Positions 1 through 8,635 of a stretch of DNA of 64,000 nt are shown piece by piece. The position numbers and the translations under genes are program-made. Each line of letters begins with the position of its first letter. Positions within the stretch are counted from its first letter, which is position 1. Source of the DNA: a bacterium HR28 (GTDB taxonomy: Bacteria; Chloroflexota; Chloroflexia; Thermomicrobiales; Thermomicrobiaceae); NCBI GenBank assembly GCA_002898255.1, contig BEIE01000002.1, positions 186,001-250,000 on the forward strand, written 5' to 3'. The notes below the pieces were generated by a model, which saw nothing but the letters and a program-made list of their open reading frames with translations, searched no databases and was not told where the DNA came from.

Positions 1-279
1 ATCGGCCCCCAGCCGAATGGTCACGGGGTCGGTGAGCCCGTTCGCCTCGATCACCGCCGCCCGCAGCGTCGGACAGGTGCGGCTCGTGCCCGAGCCTGTA
101 CACGATCCGGTACCATCTGCGGAGCGGGTCACGGTGATCACCACTTCCGCCGCCCCCGTTGCTGGCGCAAATAACAGCGCGCCCCCGCCCGCCGCCATCG
201 CCAGCGAACTCACGAGGAGTATGACCTGCCACCCTGGCCACCGCACCACAACAACCCTTCCCCCGCTCGCGCGGAGCAC
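1..279 (-). CDS. Secreted protein with CSLREA-like start, 3' truncated by window edge
   Basis: This reading frame has no stop from a GTG at 279 to the window edge; GTG codons at 249 and 246 are other possible starts. The product opens with basic residues, then a hydrophobic stretch ending in an Ala-Gly-Ala-Ala cleavage-like site, which is a Sec signal peptide. About 25 residues later comes a segment Thr-Cys-Pro-Thr-Leu-Arg-Ala-Ala-Val-Ile-Glu-Ala-Asn. It resembles the CSLREA motif at the start of right-handed beta-helix surface proteins, with a second cysteine nearby. It lies 53 nt after flgE on the same strand, so it may be read through from the flagellar operon, but nothing seen ties it to motility. 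Function unknown; export and a beta-helix fold are inferred. Confidence 0.5.
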   Translation of the reverse strand, partial: MLRASGGRVVVVRWPGWQVILLVSSLAMAAGGGALLFAPATGAAEVVITVTRSADGTGSCTGSGTSRTCPTLRAAVIEANGLTDPVTIRLGAD

Positions 280-332
280 CGCCTTCGGGCGCCTCTATGG
301 GGACGTGTGTCCCGATCTCTCGTTGAACTTCC

Positions 333-1610
333 CTATCGCCGCAGGTTGACGAGTTCTTGCAGGACCTCGTCGCTCGCTGTGATGACCCGCGAATTCGCCT
401 GGAAACCGCGCTGCGCCATGATCATGCTGGTGAACTCTTGGGCCAGGTCCACGTTGGACATCTCCAAGTACCCGCTCGCAATCTTCCCGCGCCCACCGGA
501 GTCGGCCGGGCCGATAATCGGCTCACCCGAGTTAACCGTCGGCAAGTAGGCATTTCCGCCCACCTTCATCAGGCCACCGGGGTTGGTGAAGAGCGCCAAC
601 GCCACCTGACCAATCACCTTGGTGACTCCATTGGAGTAGATCCCCAGCACTTCACCCGACTGACTCACTGTGAAGGTGGTCAGCGAGCCGGCCGGAGCTC
701 CATTCGCCGCCGCATTCGCCGTAGAGGGCGCCGCCAACTGGGTGAGTCGACTGAAGTCGACTGTCGCGGTAACTGACCCTGCACCACTGTTACTTGCGTC
801 AAGTGTCACAGTGATGGGTCCTGACGGTGAGATCAAATTCCCATCAGGGTCGAATTTGAGCGTCCCACTCGTCGACCCGCTAAGCGCGAACTCAGAACCA
901 GATCCTTCCTGAGTGGCTGTCCGTGGGTCATCTTCTTGTATTGTGTAGTTCCATTCGGATGGGTTCTGCGACGTCTTGTTGAACACGATGTAAAACTCAT
1001 GCCGCTTCCCTTGCGAGTCGACGATGCTCACCTTTGTCACATAATGCGGCGTTGGTGCCGCTGCATCCTGATTTGCATCCAGATTCCCCTGCACGGTGAT
1101 CTGCGTCGTTGGCACGGCATCGAGCTGCTGGCCAATCGGGATGGTGATCGGACCAACCGGTCCGGCTGTGTCAACATTCCCGTTCGCATCTGCCTGCCAA
1201 CCCAACACGTAGAACCCGTTCGATGAATTCACGAGCCGTAGGTCCGACCCGATATCAAAAGCGCCGTCCCGCGTGAAGAGCGTCTGTGATCCGTCACTCA
1301 CCACGAAAAACCCGTCGCCCTGGATCGCAAGGTCGCTCGGCTTCCCCGTCAGTTGCAACGCTCCCTGCGTGTGGATCGTGTCAACCGCTCCCACCACTGC
1401 ACCAAGCCCGATCTGGAGCGGGTTAATGCCGCCCCGCTGCTCGGTCGGCCCGCTCGCCCCACGCACTAACTGACTTAGGATGTCCGTGAAGCGCACTCGC
1501 CCGACCTTGAACCCGGTCGTGTTCACGTTAGCAATGTTGTTGCCAATGACATCCATCCAGGTCTGGTGTGCCCGCAACCCCGAGATCGCTGAGAACATCG
1601 ACCGCATCAT
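333..1610 (-). CDS. flgE: Flagellar hook protein FlgE
   Basis: This 425-residue protein is the structural subunit of the flagellar hook, assembled outside the cell after export through the flagellar type III apparatus. The N-terminus carries the rod/hook motif (MFSAISGL...NNIANVNTTGFK, residues 5-35). The C-terminus ends with the matching helix (YLEMSNVDLAQEFTSMI...) typical of FlgE/F/G. The middle holds a FlgE D2-type insertion (about residues 150-330), which makes hook protein likelier than the shorter rod proteins FlgF and FlgG. The start is an ATG-ATG pair; either codon is possible. It is the last recognised gene of the operon, 44 nt after flgD, which supplies its hook cap. Confidence 0.93.
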   Translation of the reverse strand: MMRSMFSAISGLRAHQTWMDVIGNNIANVNTTGFKVGRVRFTDILSQLVRGASGPTEQRGGINPLQIGLGAVVGAVDTIHTQGALQLTGKPSDLAIQGDGFFVVSDGSQTLFTRDGAFDIGSDLRLVNSSNGFYVLGWQADANGNVDTAGPVGPITIPIGQQLDAVPTTQITVQGNLDANQDAAAPTPHYVTKVSIVDSQGKRHEFYIVFNKTSQNPSEWNYTIQEDDPRTATQEGSGSEFALSGSTSGTLKFDPDGNLISPSGPITVTLDASNSGAGSVTATVDFSRLTQLAAPSTANAAANGAPAGSLTTFTVSQSGEVLGIYSNGVTKVIGQVALALFTNPGGLMKVGGNAYLPTVNSGEPIIGPADSGGRGKIASGYLEMSNVDLAQEFTSMIMAQRGFQANSRVITASDEVLQELVNLRR

Positions 1611-1654
1611 GGCTCGTCCCCCTTCGTCGTTCCATCACCCGTCATCACGCCCTG

Positions 1655-2185
1655 TCACATCTCGCCAGGCAGGGTCGGCGGCGCGGATTCCTCGGGGTTC
1701 CCAGCGCTTCCCGCCGCACCACCCGCACTATCTTCGGCCCCTTGCTGCTCCGACTCCGCGACGGCGACGCTCACCACGTCACGAACGTCGATCTGCTGTC
1801 CTCCGGCGAGCTCGAGCACCGCCGCACCGTCCAGGATCGTTGCCCGCACCACCGTGCCGCTCACCAGTTGACCGCTCGTCCGCTCAAGACCGCTCACGAC
1901 CTTCCCAAGGTATCCCGCCACCTGCCCCAGCGCCGCATGCTGCGCCATTGCTGCCACTGTCTCGTTCAGTTGTTGCAACTGCTCGAGCGCATTCAGCTGG
2001 GCCAGCTGCGCGATGAACTCACGGTCTTGCATCGGATTGAGCGGATCTTGGTTCTTCAGCTGCGCCACCAGCAGCATCAGAAACGCTTGCTTGTCGAGCC
2101 GTCCTCCCGGAGCGCTCCCGACCCCGGTTGCTTGCCCCGGCATCCCATTCCCAGTTGTGCTCCTGCCGATGCCGCTGACGCTCAT
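1655..2185 (-). CDS. flgD: Hook-cap assembly protein FlgD
   Basis: FlgD caps the growing hook and lets FlgE subunits polymerise. The conserved N-terminal core is clear at about residues 30-75 (DKQAFLMLLVAQLKNQDPLNPM...FIAQLAQLNALEQ). At 176 residues it is a short form: a small beta segment follows (about 85-145), then a low-complexity acidic and Ala/Gly-rich tail in place of the full FlgD Ig/tudor region of enteric bacteria. The gene lies 15 nt after fliK and 44 nt before flgE, the usual fliK-flgD-flgE order. Confidence 0.92.
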   Translation of the reverse strand: MSVSGIGRSTTGNGMPGQATGVGSAPGGRLDKQAFLMLLVAQLKNQDPLNPMQDREFIAQLAQLNALEQLQQLNETVAAMAQHAALGQVAGYLGKVVSGLERTSGQLVSGTVVRATILDGAAVLELAGGQQIDVRDVVSVAVAESEQQGAEDSAGGAAGSAGNPEESAPPTLPGEM

Positions 2186-2200
2186 TGCTTCACCTCACGC

Positions 2201-3619
2201 TCATGCCCAGGTATCAACAAGGCTGGCCGGCTGAAAACTTCGACGGCGCTCCTGCTCCGCAACCTCCCTTGGTGGCAGCTGGGACACCATCGCGTTCTCC
2301 CGCGCCCAACCAGGGTCACCAGCTGTCCCTTGCTGGCCACCGCTCCACCCGCTCCCACTAGGCATCCCACCGAGCAGGTCTTGTCCACTGCTCCCCATGA
2401 GCGGCTGGACCTCGAGCCGCTGCACGCTGAACCCACCTGCCGCCAAGGCCATTCGCAGTCCGTTGCGTCCATGTTCCAGTGCCTGCCGCACCTCCGGGTG
2501 CTCCGCGGCGAGCGTCACCTCCAGCCGCCCACCGATGTCTCGCACCCGCACATCCACCACGCCGAGCTCCGGTGGCTCCAAGCGCACTCGTACCTGCCGC
2601 ACGCCCCGCTCCAGCGCCTGCAGCACCTGCTCTTCGACCTGCGCTATCGGCTCCACCCAACCCCCAGGCTCACTCGTCTGCACCGTCGCTTGCTCCACGC
2701 CCCCTCTCGTCGTCGGCGACAAAGAGCCCACGAGCTCTGCCCCTTCCGCCGCGCCATGCCCCTGATCCCTGCGTCCAGTGCTCTTCACGGCGATCCCTGC
2801 ATGTTCAGCTGTGCTCACGCTCTCGCCGGCGCTGACATCACGCACCATCGCGGTTGACAACTCTTCTGATGGAACCTGCTGCTCAACCGCTACTGCTCGC
2901 AGCGCTCCCTCGACTTCCCGCGGTACGATTCCCTGAAAACGAGCGACAGGAGCCTTTCTCCCGCTCTGCCCCCCGTGATCAAGTTGTGCCGCCGAAACAA
3001 CTGCGCGAGCGCCGGTAGCATCAGGCGCGAGCGTACTCTGCACTGCTGTCAGGTCACTGATCAGCTGACCCTCGCGAACACTCGCCTGGCTCACCGGAGA
3101 CTGCACTTGAGGTTGCCCTCGACCCACCGCCGCATGTCCAGCAGTCGATGCCCCAGAGAGGAGCTGCTCACCCGCTGGCTCCGGCGAGCTCGTCTTAGAC
3201 ACCTGATCGGTACCCTTGGGTACCGACAGCATCACCCCCTGCTGAGCGGTCACTTGCCCGACGCCGGGCACCCCGCGCGCCACTTCACCCTCTGTCTCAT
3301 GAGGCACGACCACTCCCGGCTCCACCTGTTGCCCGGACACGGCAGCCGGCCATCCTGGGGCAGCTCCCAGCACCGCCAGCGCCCCTGCTAATGTGGGCGT
3401 TTCCCCCTCCACTTCACGTTTGTCCTGAAGTGATGCACGCAGAGACGCTGAGCCCTCGTCGCCCACCACCTGCTGCGCGCCAGTTGGCCACTGACTTTCG
3501 CTCAAAAGGGCGGCCAACAGTGCAAGGAAGACATCTGCAGCACCCTGTGCTCTTAGCAATCCAGGAGGCCCGGCAAACCCTTGTACTCCGCCCCTCTGAC
3601 CGACCACTGGAAAGACCAC
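2201..3619 (-). CDS. fliK: Flagellar hook-length control protein FliK
   Basis: FliK is an exported molecular ruler that measures hook length and switches export specificity from hook to filament subunits. Most of the 472 residues are low complexity (Ala, Gly, Gln, Glu), as expected for the extended ruler part. The conserved C-terminal Flg_hook domain lies at about residues 325-400. It reads as an amphipathic helix, then VRVRLEPPELGVVDVRV and a hydrophobic helix around EVRQALEHGRNGLRMAL. A Gln/Gly-rich tail follows. The N-terminal half is recognisable only by position and composition. It sits between flgB (22 nt) and flgD (15 nt). Confidence 0.88.
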   Translation of the reverse strand: MVFPVVGQRGGVQGFAGPPGLLRAQGAADVFLALLAALLSESQWPTGAQQVVGDEGSASLRASLQDKREVEGETPTLAGALAVLGAAPGWPAAVSGQQVEPGVVVPHETEGEVARGVPGVGQVTAQQGVMLSVPKGTDQVSKTSSPEPAGEQLLSGASTAGHAAVGRGQPQVQSPVSQASVREGQLISDLTAVQSTLAPDATGARAVVSAAQLDHGGQSGRKAPVARFQGIVPREVEGALRAVAVEQQVPSEELSTAMVRDVSAGESVSTAEHAGIAVKSTGRRDQGHGAAEGAELVGSLSPTTRGGVEQATVQTSEPGGWVEPIAQVEEQVLQALERGVRQVRVRLEPPELGVVDVRVRDIGGRLEVTLAAEHPEVRQALEHGRNGLRMALAAGGFSVQRLEVQPLMGSSGQDLLGGMPSGSGWSGGQQGTAGDPGWARENAMVSQLPPREVAEQERRRSFQPASLVDTWA

Positions 3620-3641
3620 CGCCGCACCTCCTCATCCGGCG

Positions 3642-4058
3642 TCAGCCGCCTTGCCCACCGCTTGCCATCGCGCGCAGCATCGCCAATCGCCGCGCCAGCA
3701 CTTCGCTCAGTGCGCTGTAGCGCAGCGTTGTCTCTGCGAGTAACCCCATCTCCCGCTCGATATCCACATTGTTGCCGTCGTTGCGGTACCGCGTTCCAGT
3801 CAATTCGACGACTTGCGGCTGCACCGCACTTGCGGAAACCGGCGTCGTCGCAATGTGTCGCGGGTCTGTCCGTGCCAGCGGCAGCGGAGCGAAGCGGCCG
3901 GTCAGCATCGACTCAAGCAACTCCTCGAAACGCACCGCCTGTGCCCGGAAGCCCGGCGTTTCGGCATTGGCCACGTTGCTCGCTGTCACCTGTTGCCGCA
4001 ACGCCAGTGCGTCAAGTGCTCGCGTGAGCACGCCAATCGGATCGACTGTCCCCGCCAT
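3642..4058 (-). CDS. flgB: Flagellar proximal rod protein FlgB
   Basis: FlgB forms the proximal rod joined to the MS ring. The 138-residue product has the rod signature near the N-terminus (ALRQQVTASNVANAETPGF, about residues 20-38). It also has the FlgB-specific tail with NDGNNVDIEREMG (about 92-105) and a final helix. Length is normal for FlgB. The position is odd: flgB normally lies directly before flgC and fliE at the head of such operons, but here it follows the fliJ/wall-lytic genes, about 6.5 kb downstream of flgC. The next gene upstream, the M23-SLT protein, ends 10 nt before it. Confidence 0.93.
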   Translation of the reverse strand: MAGTVDPIGVLTRALDALALRQQVTASNVANAETPGFRAQAVRFEELLESMLTGRFAPLPLARTDPRHIATTPVSASAVQPQVVELTGTRYRNDGNNVDIEREMGLLAETTLRYSALSEVLARRLAMLRAMASGGQGG

Positions 4059-4068
4059 GTCGCACCCC

Positions 4069-5052
4069 TCAGCTTCCCCGGCTCAGCATCTGCCAGGTCG
4101 CCATCACCGCTTCCACATAACGCTGCGTCTCTGGATACGGCGGAATCCCGCCGGCCTCCCGCACCGCATTCGGCCCTGCGTTGTAGGCCGCTAACGCCAG
4201 TCGCACATCACCGCCGAACCGCTGCAGGAGATCCCGGAAGTAGCGCGCTCCACCATCCAGGTTCTGCGCCGGGTCGAACGGATCCCGCACCCCGAGCGCT
4301 GCTGCTGTCCCATCCATCAGCTGCATTAGCCCCTTGGCCCCTGCCGATGACACGGCACGGGGATCGAAACCACTCTCCACCTTCACCATCGCAGCCAAGA
4401 GCGCGGCATCGAGCCCGTAGCGCTGCGCAGTTGCAACGATCAGGTTTCCGAATGGCAAACTCAGCACGCTCTGTCCACCACTACCAGCCGGTCCACTCGC
4501 TTGCAGCGACAACCACGGATCGATTGGCCGTCCGTTTTGCCGGATCTCGTAGTGGAGGTGCGGTCCTGTCGATGCTCCGGTATTCCCCGACTTGCCGATC
4601 GTCTGGCCACGCTCGACCCGCTGTCCGGGAACCACACTCGCCTCGCTAAGGTGCGCGTAGAGCGTGGTCACTCCGTTCCCGTGATCGATCTCGACTCGCA
4701 GCCCATACCCGTCTGTATTCCCGACGAACCGCACGACACCGCTCGCCGTCGCCCGTACCGGCGTCCCCTCCGGAACTCCAATATCAATGCCGGTGTGGAA
4801 CTGCTCGCCAGGTAGCAGCGACCGCGGCCCAAACGTCGAGGTCACTGGCCCATGAACCGGCCATACACCGCGTAGATCGGCCAGCGGATCACGGCCGGCG
4901 GATGTTGGCGAATCCGCCACAACTCCGCGCTGCGCCAAGAGTGCCCAGAACTGCGTGTTGTTCGCAGTCGGTCCCCCAAGCTGTGGTGAGCGGATGCCAA
5001 ACCGGGCCGGCATCGTCGCCAAGATCTCTGGAGGGATCGTGATCCCCGCCAT
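4069..5052 (-). CDS. Bifunctional peptidoglycan hydrolase: M23 endopeptidase fused to SLT lytic transglycosylase
   Basis: The 327-residue protein joins two wall-cutting domains. An M23/LytM zinc endopeptidase domain (about residues 64-180) shows ligands His86 and Asp90 in HTGID and His167 in HLH, with His134 also in place. A soluble-lytic-transglycosylase domain (about 200-320) has the likely catalytic Glu226 in KVESGFDP, the GLMQLM motif and AYNAGP. There is no signal peptide, so export through the flagellar apparatus is likely, as for the FlgJ muramidase. Its place between fliJ and flgB fits an enzyme that opens peptidoglycan for the rod; no separate flgJ is visible. The two activities are inferred from motifs, not shown. 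Confidence 0.88.
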   Translation of the reverse strand: MAGITIPPEILATMPARFGIRSPQLGGPTANNTQFWALLAQRGVVADSPTSAGRDPLADLRGVWPVHGPVTSTFGPRSLLPGEQFHTGIDIGVPEGTPVRATASGVVRFVGNTDGYGLRVEIDHGNGVTTLYAHLSEASVVPGQRVERGQTIGKSGNTGASTGPHLHYEIRQNGRPIDPWLSLQASGPAGSGGQSVLSLPFGNLIVATAQRYGLDAALLAAMVKVESGFDPRAVSSAGAKGLMQLMDGTAAALGVRDPFDPAQNLDGGARYFRDLLQRFGGDVRLALAAYNAGPNAVREAGGIPPYPETQRYVEAVMATWQMLSRGS

Positions 5053-5061
5053 ACCCGCCCC

Positions 5062-5538
5062 CTATCCCAGCCGCTCCGCGCCGAGCGTCCGCCGCGCCGC
5101 TTGGCCGTTCGCAATCTCGTCAAGAAGCTTCGCCTCGGCCGCGAGTTCGGCTCGCCGCACCTCGCCCAGCCAGCGCGCCCGCACGAGCTCCAACTTCTTC
5201 GCCTCGCGACGCTGTGCCACCAGCACCGCACGCGCAGCCTCCGCCCGGCGCTTTGCCTCCGCAAGCGCGGCCTCGCGCTCGTCACGCCGTTGCGACAACC
5301 ACGCCTGATACGCCTCAGCACCGCTCAGCAGCGTCGCATCCACTGATTTCCCAGCCAGGGTCGCGAGGCTCACTGCCAACGCTCGCTGCGACGCCTCAAG
5401 CTGAGCCAACGCTGCCTCGCAAGCCACAACGAAACGTTGCTCTTCTGCTAAGCGGCGCTGTGCCTCCTCAACCAGCTGCTCGCGGTACTCCAGCAACCGC
5501 TGCATCCGTGCTGCCCGCTGTCGTAAGGTCCGCACCAT
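5062..5538 (-). CDS. fliJ: Flagellar export chaperone FliJ
   Basis: FliJ is a small coiled-coil stalk-like protein that works with the FliI ATPase and escorts export chaperones. The chosen ATG at 5538 gives 158 residues that are almost entirely charged helix (rich in Ala, Arg, Glu and Leu), with the typical start MVRTLRQRAARMQRLLEYRE. A longer open frame extends upstream into fliI but reads as an out-of-frame shadow. The sequence family is weakly conserved, so the call rests on size, coiled-coil character and position 13 nt after fliI. Confidence 0.8.
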   Translation of the reverse strand: MVRTLRQRAARMQRLLEYREQLVEEAQRRLAEEQRFVVACEAALAQLEASQRALAVSLATLAGKSVDATLLSGAEAYQAWLSQRRDEREAALAEAKRRAEAARAVLVAQRREAKKLELVRARWLGEVRRAELAAEAKLLDEIANGQAARRTLGAERLG

Positions 5539-5551
5539 GCGCGCTGACCCC

Positions 5552-6916
5552 CTATGCCACCTGCATGTCCACAGACCGGATGCTGTCCACAGGCTTGCCG
5601 GTGAGGAGCTTCTCAAGCCAGGCCAGCGTCTCCTCAAACGTGGTGCACTCTTCCGGCCGCTGCTGCAGAAACCGTCGGAGTTCCGGCAACAGCGCCAACG
5701 CTCGATCAACCGTCGGATTCGTTCCGCTTACGTAAGCACCGATATCCACGAGATCTCGTGCGCTCTCGTATGCAGCGAGTAGCTCACGTAACTCCGCCGC
5801 CAGCGCCCGGTGCCGCTCCGACACCAGGTTGGGCATCAACCGGCTCACACTCGCCAAGATGTCGATTGCCGGGAAATGACCCCGATCAGCCAATGCCCGC
5901 GAGAGCACGATATGCCCGTCCAGAATGCCGCGCACCGTATCGGCAATCGGCTCATTCAGGTCGTCCCCTTCCACCAGCACGGTGTAGAACGCAGTGATGC
6001 TTCCGCGTTCGGAGTTCCCTGCTCGCTCAAGCAACCGTGGGAGCAAGGCAAAGACCGAGGGCGGATACCCACGGGTCGCTGGCGGCTCTCCCGCCGCCAG
6101 CCCCACTTCACGCTGCGCCATCGCCAAGCGTGTCACCGAATCCATCATCAGCACGACACTCGCCCCACGGTCGCGGAAGTACTCTGCAAGCAGGGTTGCC
6201 GTCCAGGCCGCCTTGATCCGCAGCAACGCCGGTTGGTCCGATGTCGAGACCACGACGACCGCCCGCTCCAGTCCTTCCGGCCCAAGATCGCGTTCAATGA
6301 ATTCCTGAACCTCGCGCCCGCGCTCACCAATCAGCGCGATCACCCGTACGTCGCAGACAGCCTTGCGGCTAATCATCCCGAGCAACGTGCTCTTCCCCAC
6401 TCCCGAGCCGGCGAAGATTCCCAGCCGCTGCCCGCGGCCACAGGTCAGAGCGGCGTCGATCGCCCGCACGCCAGTCGGGAGGATCTCCCGAATCGGCATC
6501 CGTTGCAGCGGGCTCGGTGGCGCGCCACCCAGCCGCACACGCCGCCGGCTGCGCAATGGCCCCTTCCCGTCGATCGGCCGTCCGAGTCCGTCGACCACGC
6601 GCCCCAAGAGCTCCGGGCCAACCGGTATGTGCAGCGCCTCTGGTGCTGGCACCACTCGGCTCCCATGTCGGACACCGCGCAGTTCGGCCAGCGGCACCAA
6701 CACCAACCGTTCGTCATGAAATCCCACTACCTCGGCTGCCAGCCGCCCCTCCTCTGCGAAGGTCGGAAAGATGTGGCACAGATCACCAATCTCGAGGTCG
6801 AGCCCGATCGCCTCCACCGTCAGGCCGATTCCGCGCACTACTCGCCCTTCGCGGCGGATCGGCTGCACCGCTCGCACCCGTTGCCGGAAGCGTTCGAGCA
6901 GCGCCTCAGGACTCAT
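5552..6916 (-). CDS. fliI: Flagellum-specific ATPase FliI
   Basis: FliI is the F1-beta-like ATPase of the flagellar type III export apparatus on the cytoplasmic face of the basal body. The 454-residue product has an F1-type N-terminal barrel and the linker LGRVVDGLGRPID. It has Walker A GSGVGKST at about residues 170-177, a following ALIGERGREVQEF, Walker B VVLMMDSVTR and the FliI-type ERAGNSERGSITAFYTVLVEGDD. The start ATG at 6916 overlaps the end of fliH by 11 nt, which suggests translational coupling with its partner. Confidence 0.96.
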   Translation of the reverse strand: MSPEALLERFRQRVRAVQPIRREGRVVRGIGLTVEAIGLDLEIGDLCHIFPTFAEEGRLAAEVVGFHDERLVLVPLAELRGVRHGSRVVPAPEALHIPVGPELLGRVVDGLGRPIDGKGPLRSRRRVRLGGAPPSPLQRMPIREILPTGVRAIDAALTCGRGQRLGIFAGSGVGKSTLLGMISRKAVCDVRVIALIGERGREVQEFIERDLGPEGLERAVVVVSTSDQPALLRIKAAWTATLLAEYFRDRGASVVLMMDSVTRLAMAQREVGLAAGEPPATRGYPPSVFALLPRLLERAGNSERGSITAFYTVLVEGDDLNEPIADTVRGILDGHIVLSRALADRGHFPAIDILASVSRLMPNLVSERHRALAAELRELLAAYESARDLVDIGAYVSGTNPTVDRALALLPELRRFLQQRPEECTTFEETLAWLEKLLTGKPVDSIRSVDMQVA

Positions 6917-7619
6917 CCGCCACCTCCAGGAGTGCGCGGCGCAGTTCGGCAAGTTGCGTCGAGAACCGCGCGTCCACGAATCCGACGGGTGTCCCCAGCA
7001 CACAACTTCCGCGATCCACGTGTGGATCGCCCACCACTTCCACCGACGGTCGGCCGTTCCAACTCAGCCGTACCCATTCCCGCGCCCGCTCGACGTCCTC
7101 TGGATGCACGATCAAATGCGTCACCGGCGCACTCGGTGCCTGCTCAAGTGCCACCTGTACCAGGCGCCCAAGCAGCGCTTCATCGCGAGCAACCTCCCGA
7201 CGCAGCACTGCCTCTGCGACGAGTACTGCCAGCTCGACAACGAGCCGCGCGTACGCCTGTCGCACTTCCTCCTCGCGCAGCACTGCCCGCTCAAGCAGTT
7301 CCCGTAACCTCGTCAGGAGCTCCCGCTGTTCCGCCGCCAGCTCCTGCTCAACTTGCGCCCGGGCCTCGACCAGCGCCGCCTCCCACAGCTGCTGCCGCAG
7401 CGTCTCGACCTCCCGCTGCGCAGCCTCCACGATCGCCGCTGCCTCCGCCTCCGCTGCAGCGATGATCGCCGCGGCCCGCTCTTCCGCCTCTGCGAGAAGT
7501 TGCACCGCCACCATTCGGTCGTGTGGGGAAGGCTGCGGGACCACCACCGCGCTTCCCACCGGCGCTGCTGCCTCCCGCTTGACCACGCGCGCGCTAGCCA
7601 AGGATCGCCTCCTCGCCAC
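6906..7619 (-). CDS. fliH: Flagellar assembly protein FliH
   Basis: FliH binds and restrains FliI and docks it to the export gate. The 237-residue protein has a long Ala/Glu-rich helix (about residues 40-150) and a C-terminal FliH/V-ATPase-E-like domain (LIVHPEDVERAREWV, then GDPHVDRGSCVLGTPVGFVDA), where the 'GSCVL...G.VDA' pattern is diagnostic. It overlaps fliG by 26 nt at its start and fliI by 11 nt at its end. Confidence 0.88.
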   Translation of the reverse strand: MARRRSLASARVVKREAAAPVGSAVVVPQPSPHDRMVAVQLLAEAEERAAAIIAAAEAEAAAIVEAAQREVETLRQQLWEAALVEARAQVEQELAAEQRELLTRLRELLERAVLREEEVRQAYARLVVELAVLVAEAVLRREVARDEALLGRLVQVALEQAPSAPVTHLIVHPEDVERAREWVRLSWNGRPSVEVVGDPHVDRGSCVLGTPVGFVDARFSTQLAELRRALLEVADES

Positions 7620-8628
7620 GCGAGATCACAATCTCCTCGGCCTCTTCCAGTCGCCGCACGACCGCCACAATTCGCTGTTGTGCCTCTTCCACCGCCCGGA
7701 TCCGCACCGGCCCCAGGTAACTGATCTCTTCCCGCAGGAGCTCCGCTGCTCGCTGCGACATGTTCCGGAAGATCTTCTCCTTCAGTTCGTCTCGCGCCGC
7801 CTTCAGCGCCAATGCCAAGTCGCGCATATCCACCTCGCGCAGCACCCGCTGCAGCGACCGGTCATCGAGCAGGATCAGGTCGTCGAACGTGAACATCAGC
7901 TTGCGGACTTCCTCCGCAAGCATCGGGTCAACCTCGGTGAGACGCTCCAGAATGTGCTTTTCAGTACTTCGATCGACCTTGCTCAGAATGGCAACCAGAT
8001 GCGGCACACCACCAACGGTGCGCGAGTCCTGAGTCAACAGCGACGACATACGACGCCGCATAATCTCCTCGACCCGCTTGATGATCTCCGACGGTGTCCG
8101 ATCAATCGTTGCGATGCGCCGCGCAACCTCCGCTTGCAGATCCTCATTCAGGTGACTGATCACTGCTGCTGCCTGAACCGGCGGCAGATGCGAGAGGATG
8201 AGCGCAATCGTCTGCGGATGCTCGTTCTGCAAGAACATCGCCATCTGTCGAGGGTCGGACTTCCGCAAGAACTCAAACGGAGTCGGTGGATTCATTGTGA
8301 CCACGCGGTCAATCAACGCATTCGCTCGTTCCAGCCCCATCGCCCGTGCGAGCATCTCACGCGCGTACTCGATGCCACCGACCGCGAGATATCGGTGCAC
8401 GACCGCCATCTCATGGGCCTCGTCGAGCACTTGCCGCACCTCGTCCTCGCTGAGACGCGGCATCGTCGCGACCTTCACCGTGATCGCCTCAATCTCGTGT
8501 TCTTGCAGATGCTGGAGCACCTTTGCCGAATAATCCGGCCCCAGTGCCATCAACAGCGCAGCTGCCTTCGCCGCTCCCTTGAGCGGTTGGGGCTGGTTCC
8601 CCTGCCTCAGCGATATCTGCGCCGTCAT
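7594..8628 (-). CDS. fliG: Flagellar motor switch protein FliG
   Basis: FliG forms the rotor ring that receives torque from the stator and links FliF to FliM. The 344-residue product is of normal length and has all three domains. The N-terminal domain starts near LKGAAKAAALLMALGPDYSAKVLQHL, the middle domain contains EHPQTIALILSHLPP (about residues 133-147), and the C-terminal domain carries the charged motor helix (FDDLILLDDRSLQRVLREVDMRDL, read in two parts). It starts 7 nt after fliF. Confidence 0.96.
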   Translation of the reverse strand: MTAQISLRQGNQPQPLKGAAKAAALLMALGPDYSAKVLQHLQEHEIEAITVKVATMPRLSEDEVRQVLDEAHEMAVVHRYLAVGGIEYAREMLARAMGLERANALIDRVVTMNPPTPFEFLRKSDPRQMAMFLQNEHPQTIALILSHLPPVQAAAVISHLNEDLQAEVARRIATIDRTPSEIIKRVEEIMRRRMSSLLTQDSRTVGGVPHLVAILSKVDRSTEKHILERLTEVDPMLAEEVRKLMFTFDDLILLDDRSLQRVLREVDMRDLALALKAARDELKEKIFRNMSQRAAELLREEISYLGPVRIRAVEEAQQRIVAVVRRLEEAEEIVISRGEEAILG

Positions 8629-8635
8629 TGCACCG

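Noticed and set aside
1568-2857. Plus-strand open frame of 429 codons over flgD and fliK
   Set aside because: Antisense shadow; no recognisable fold or start site.
5810-7465. Plus-strand open frame of 551 codons
   Set aside because: Antisense shadow of fliI and fliH with Pro/His/Arg-biased composition.
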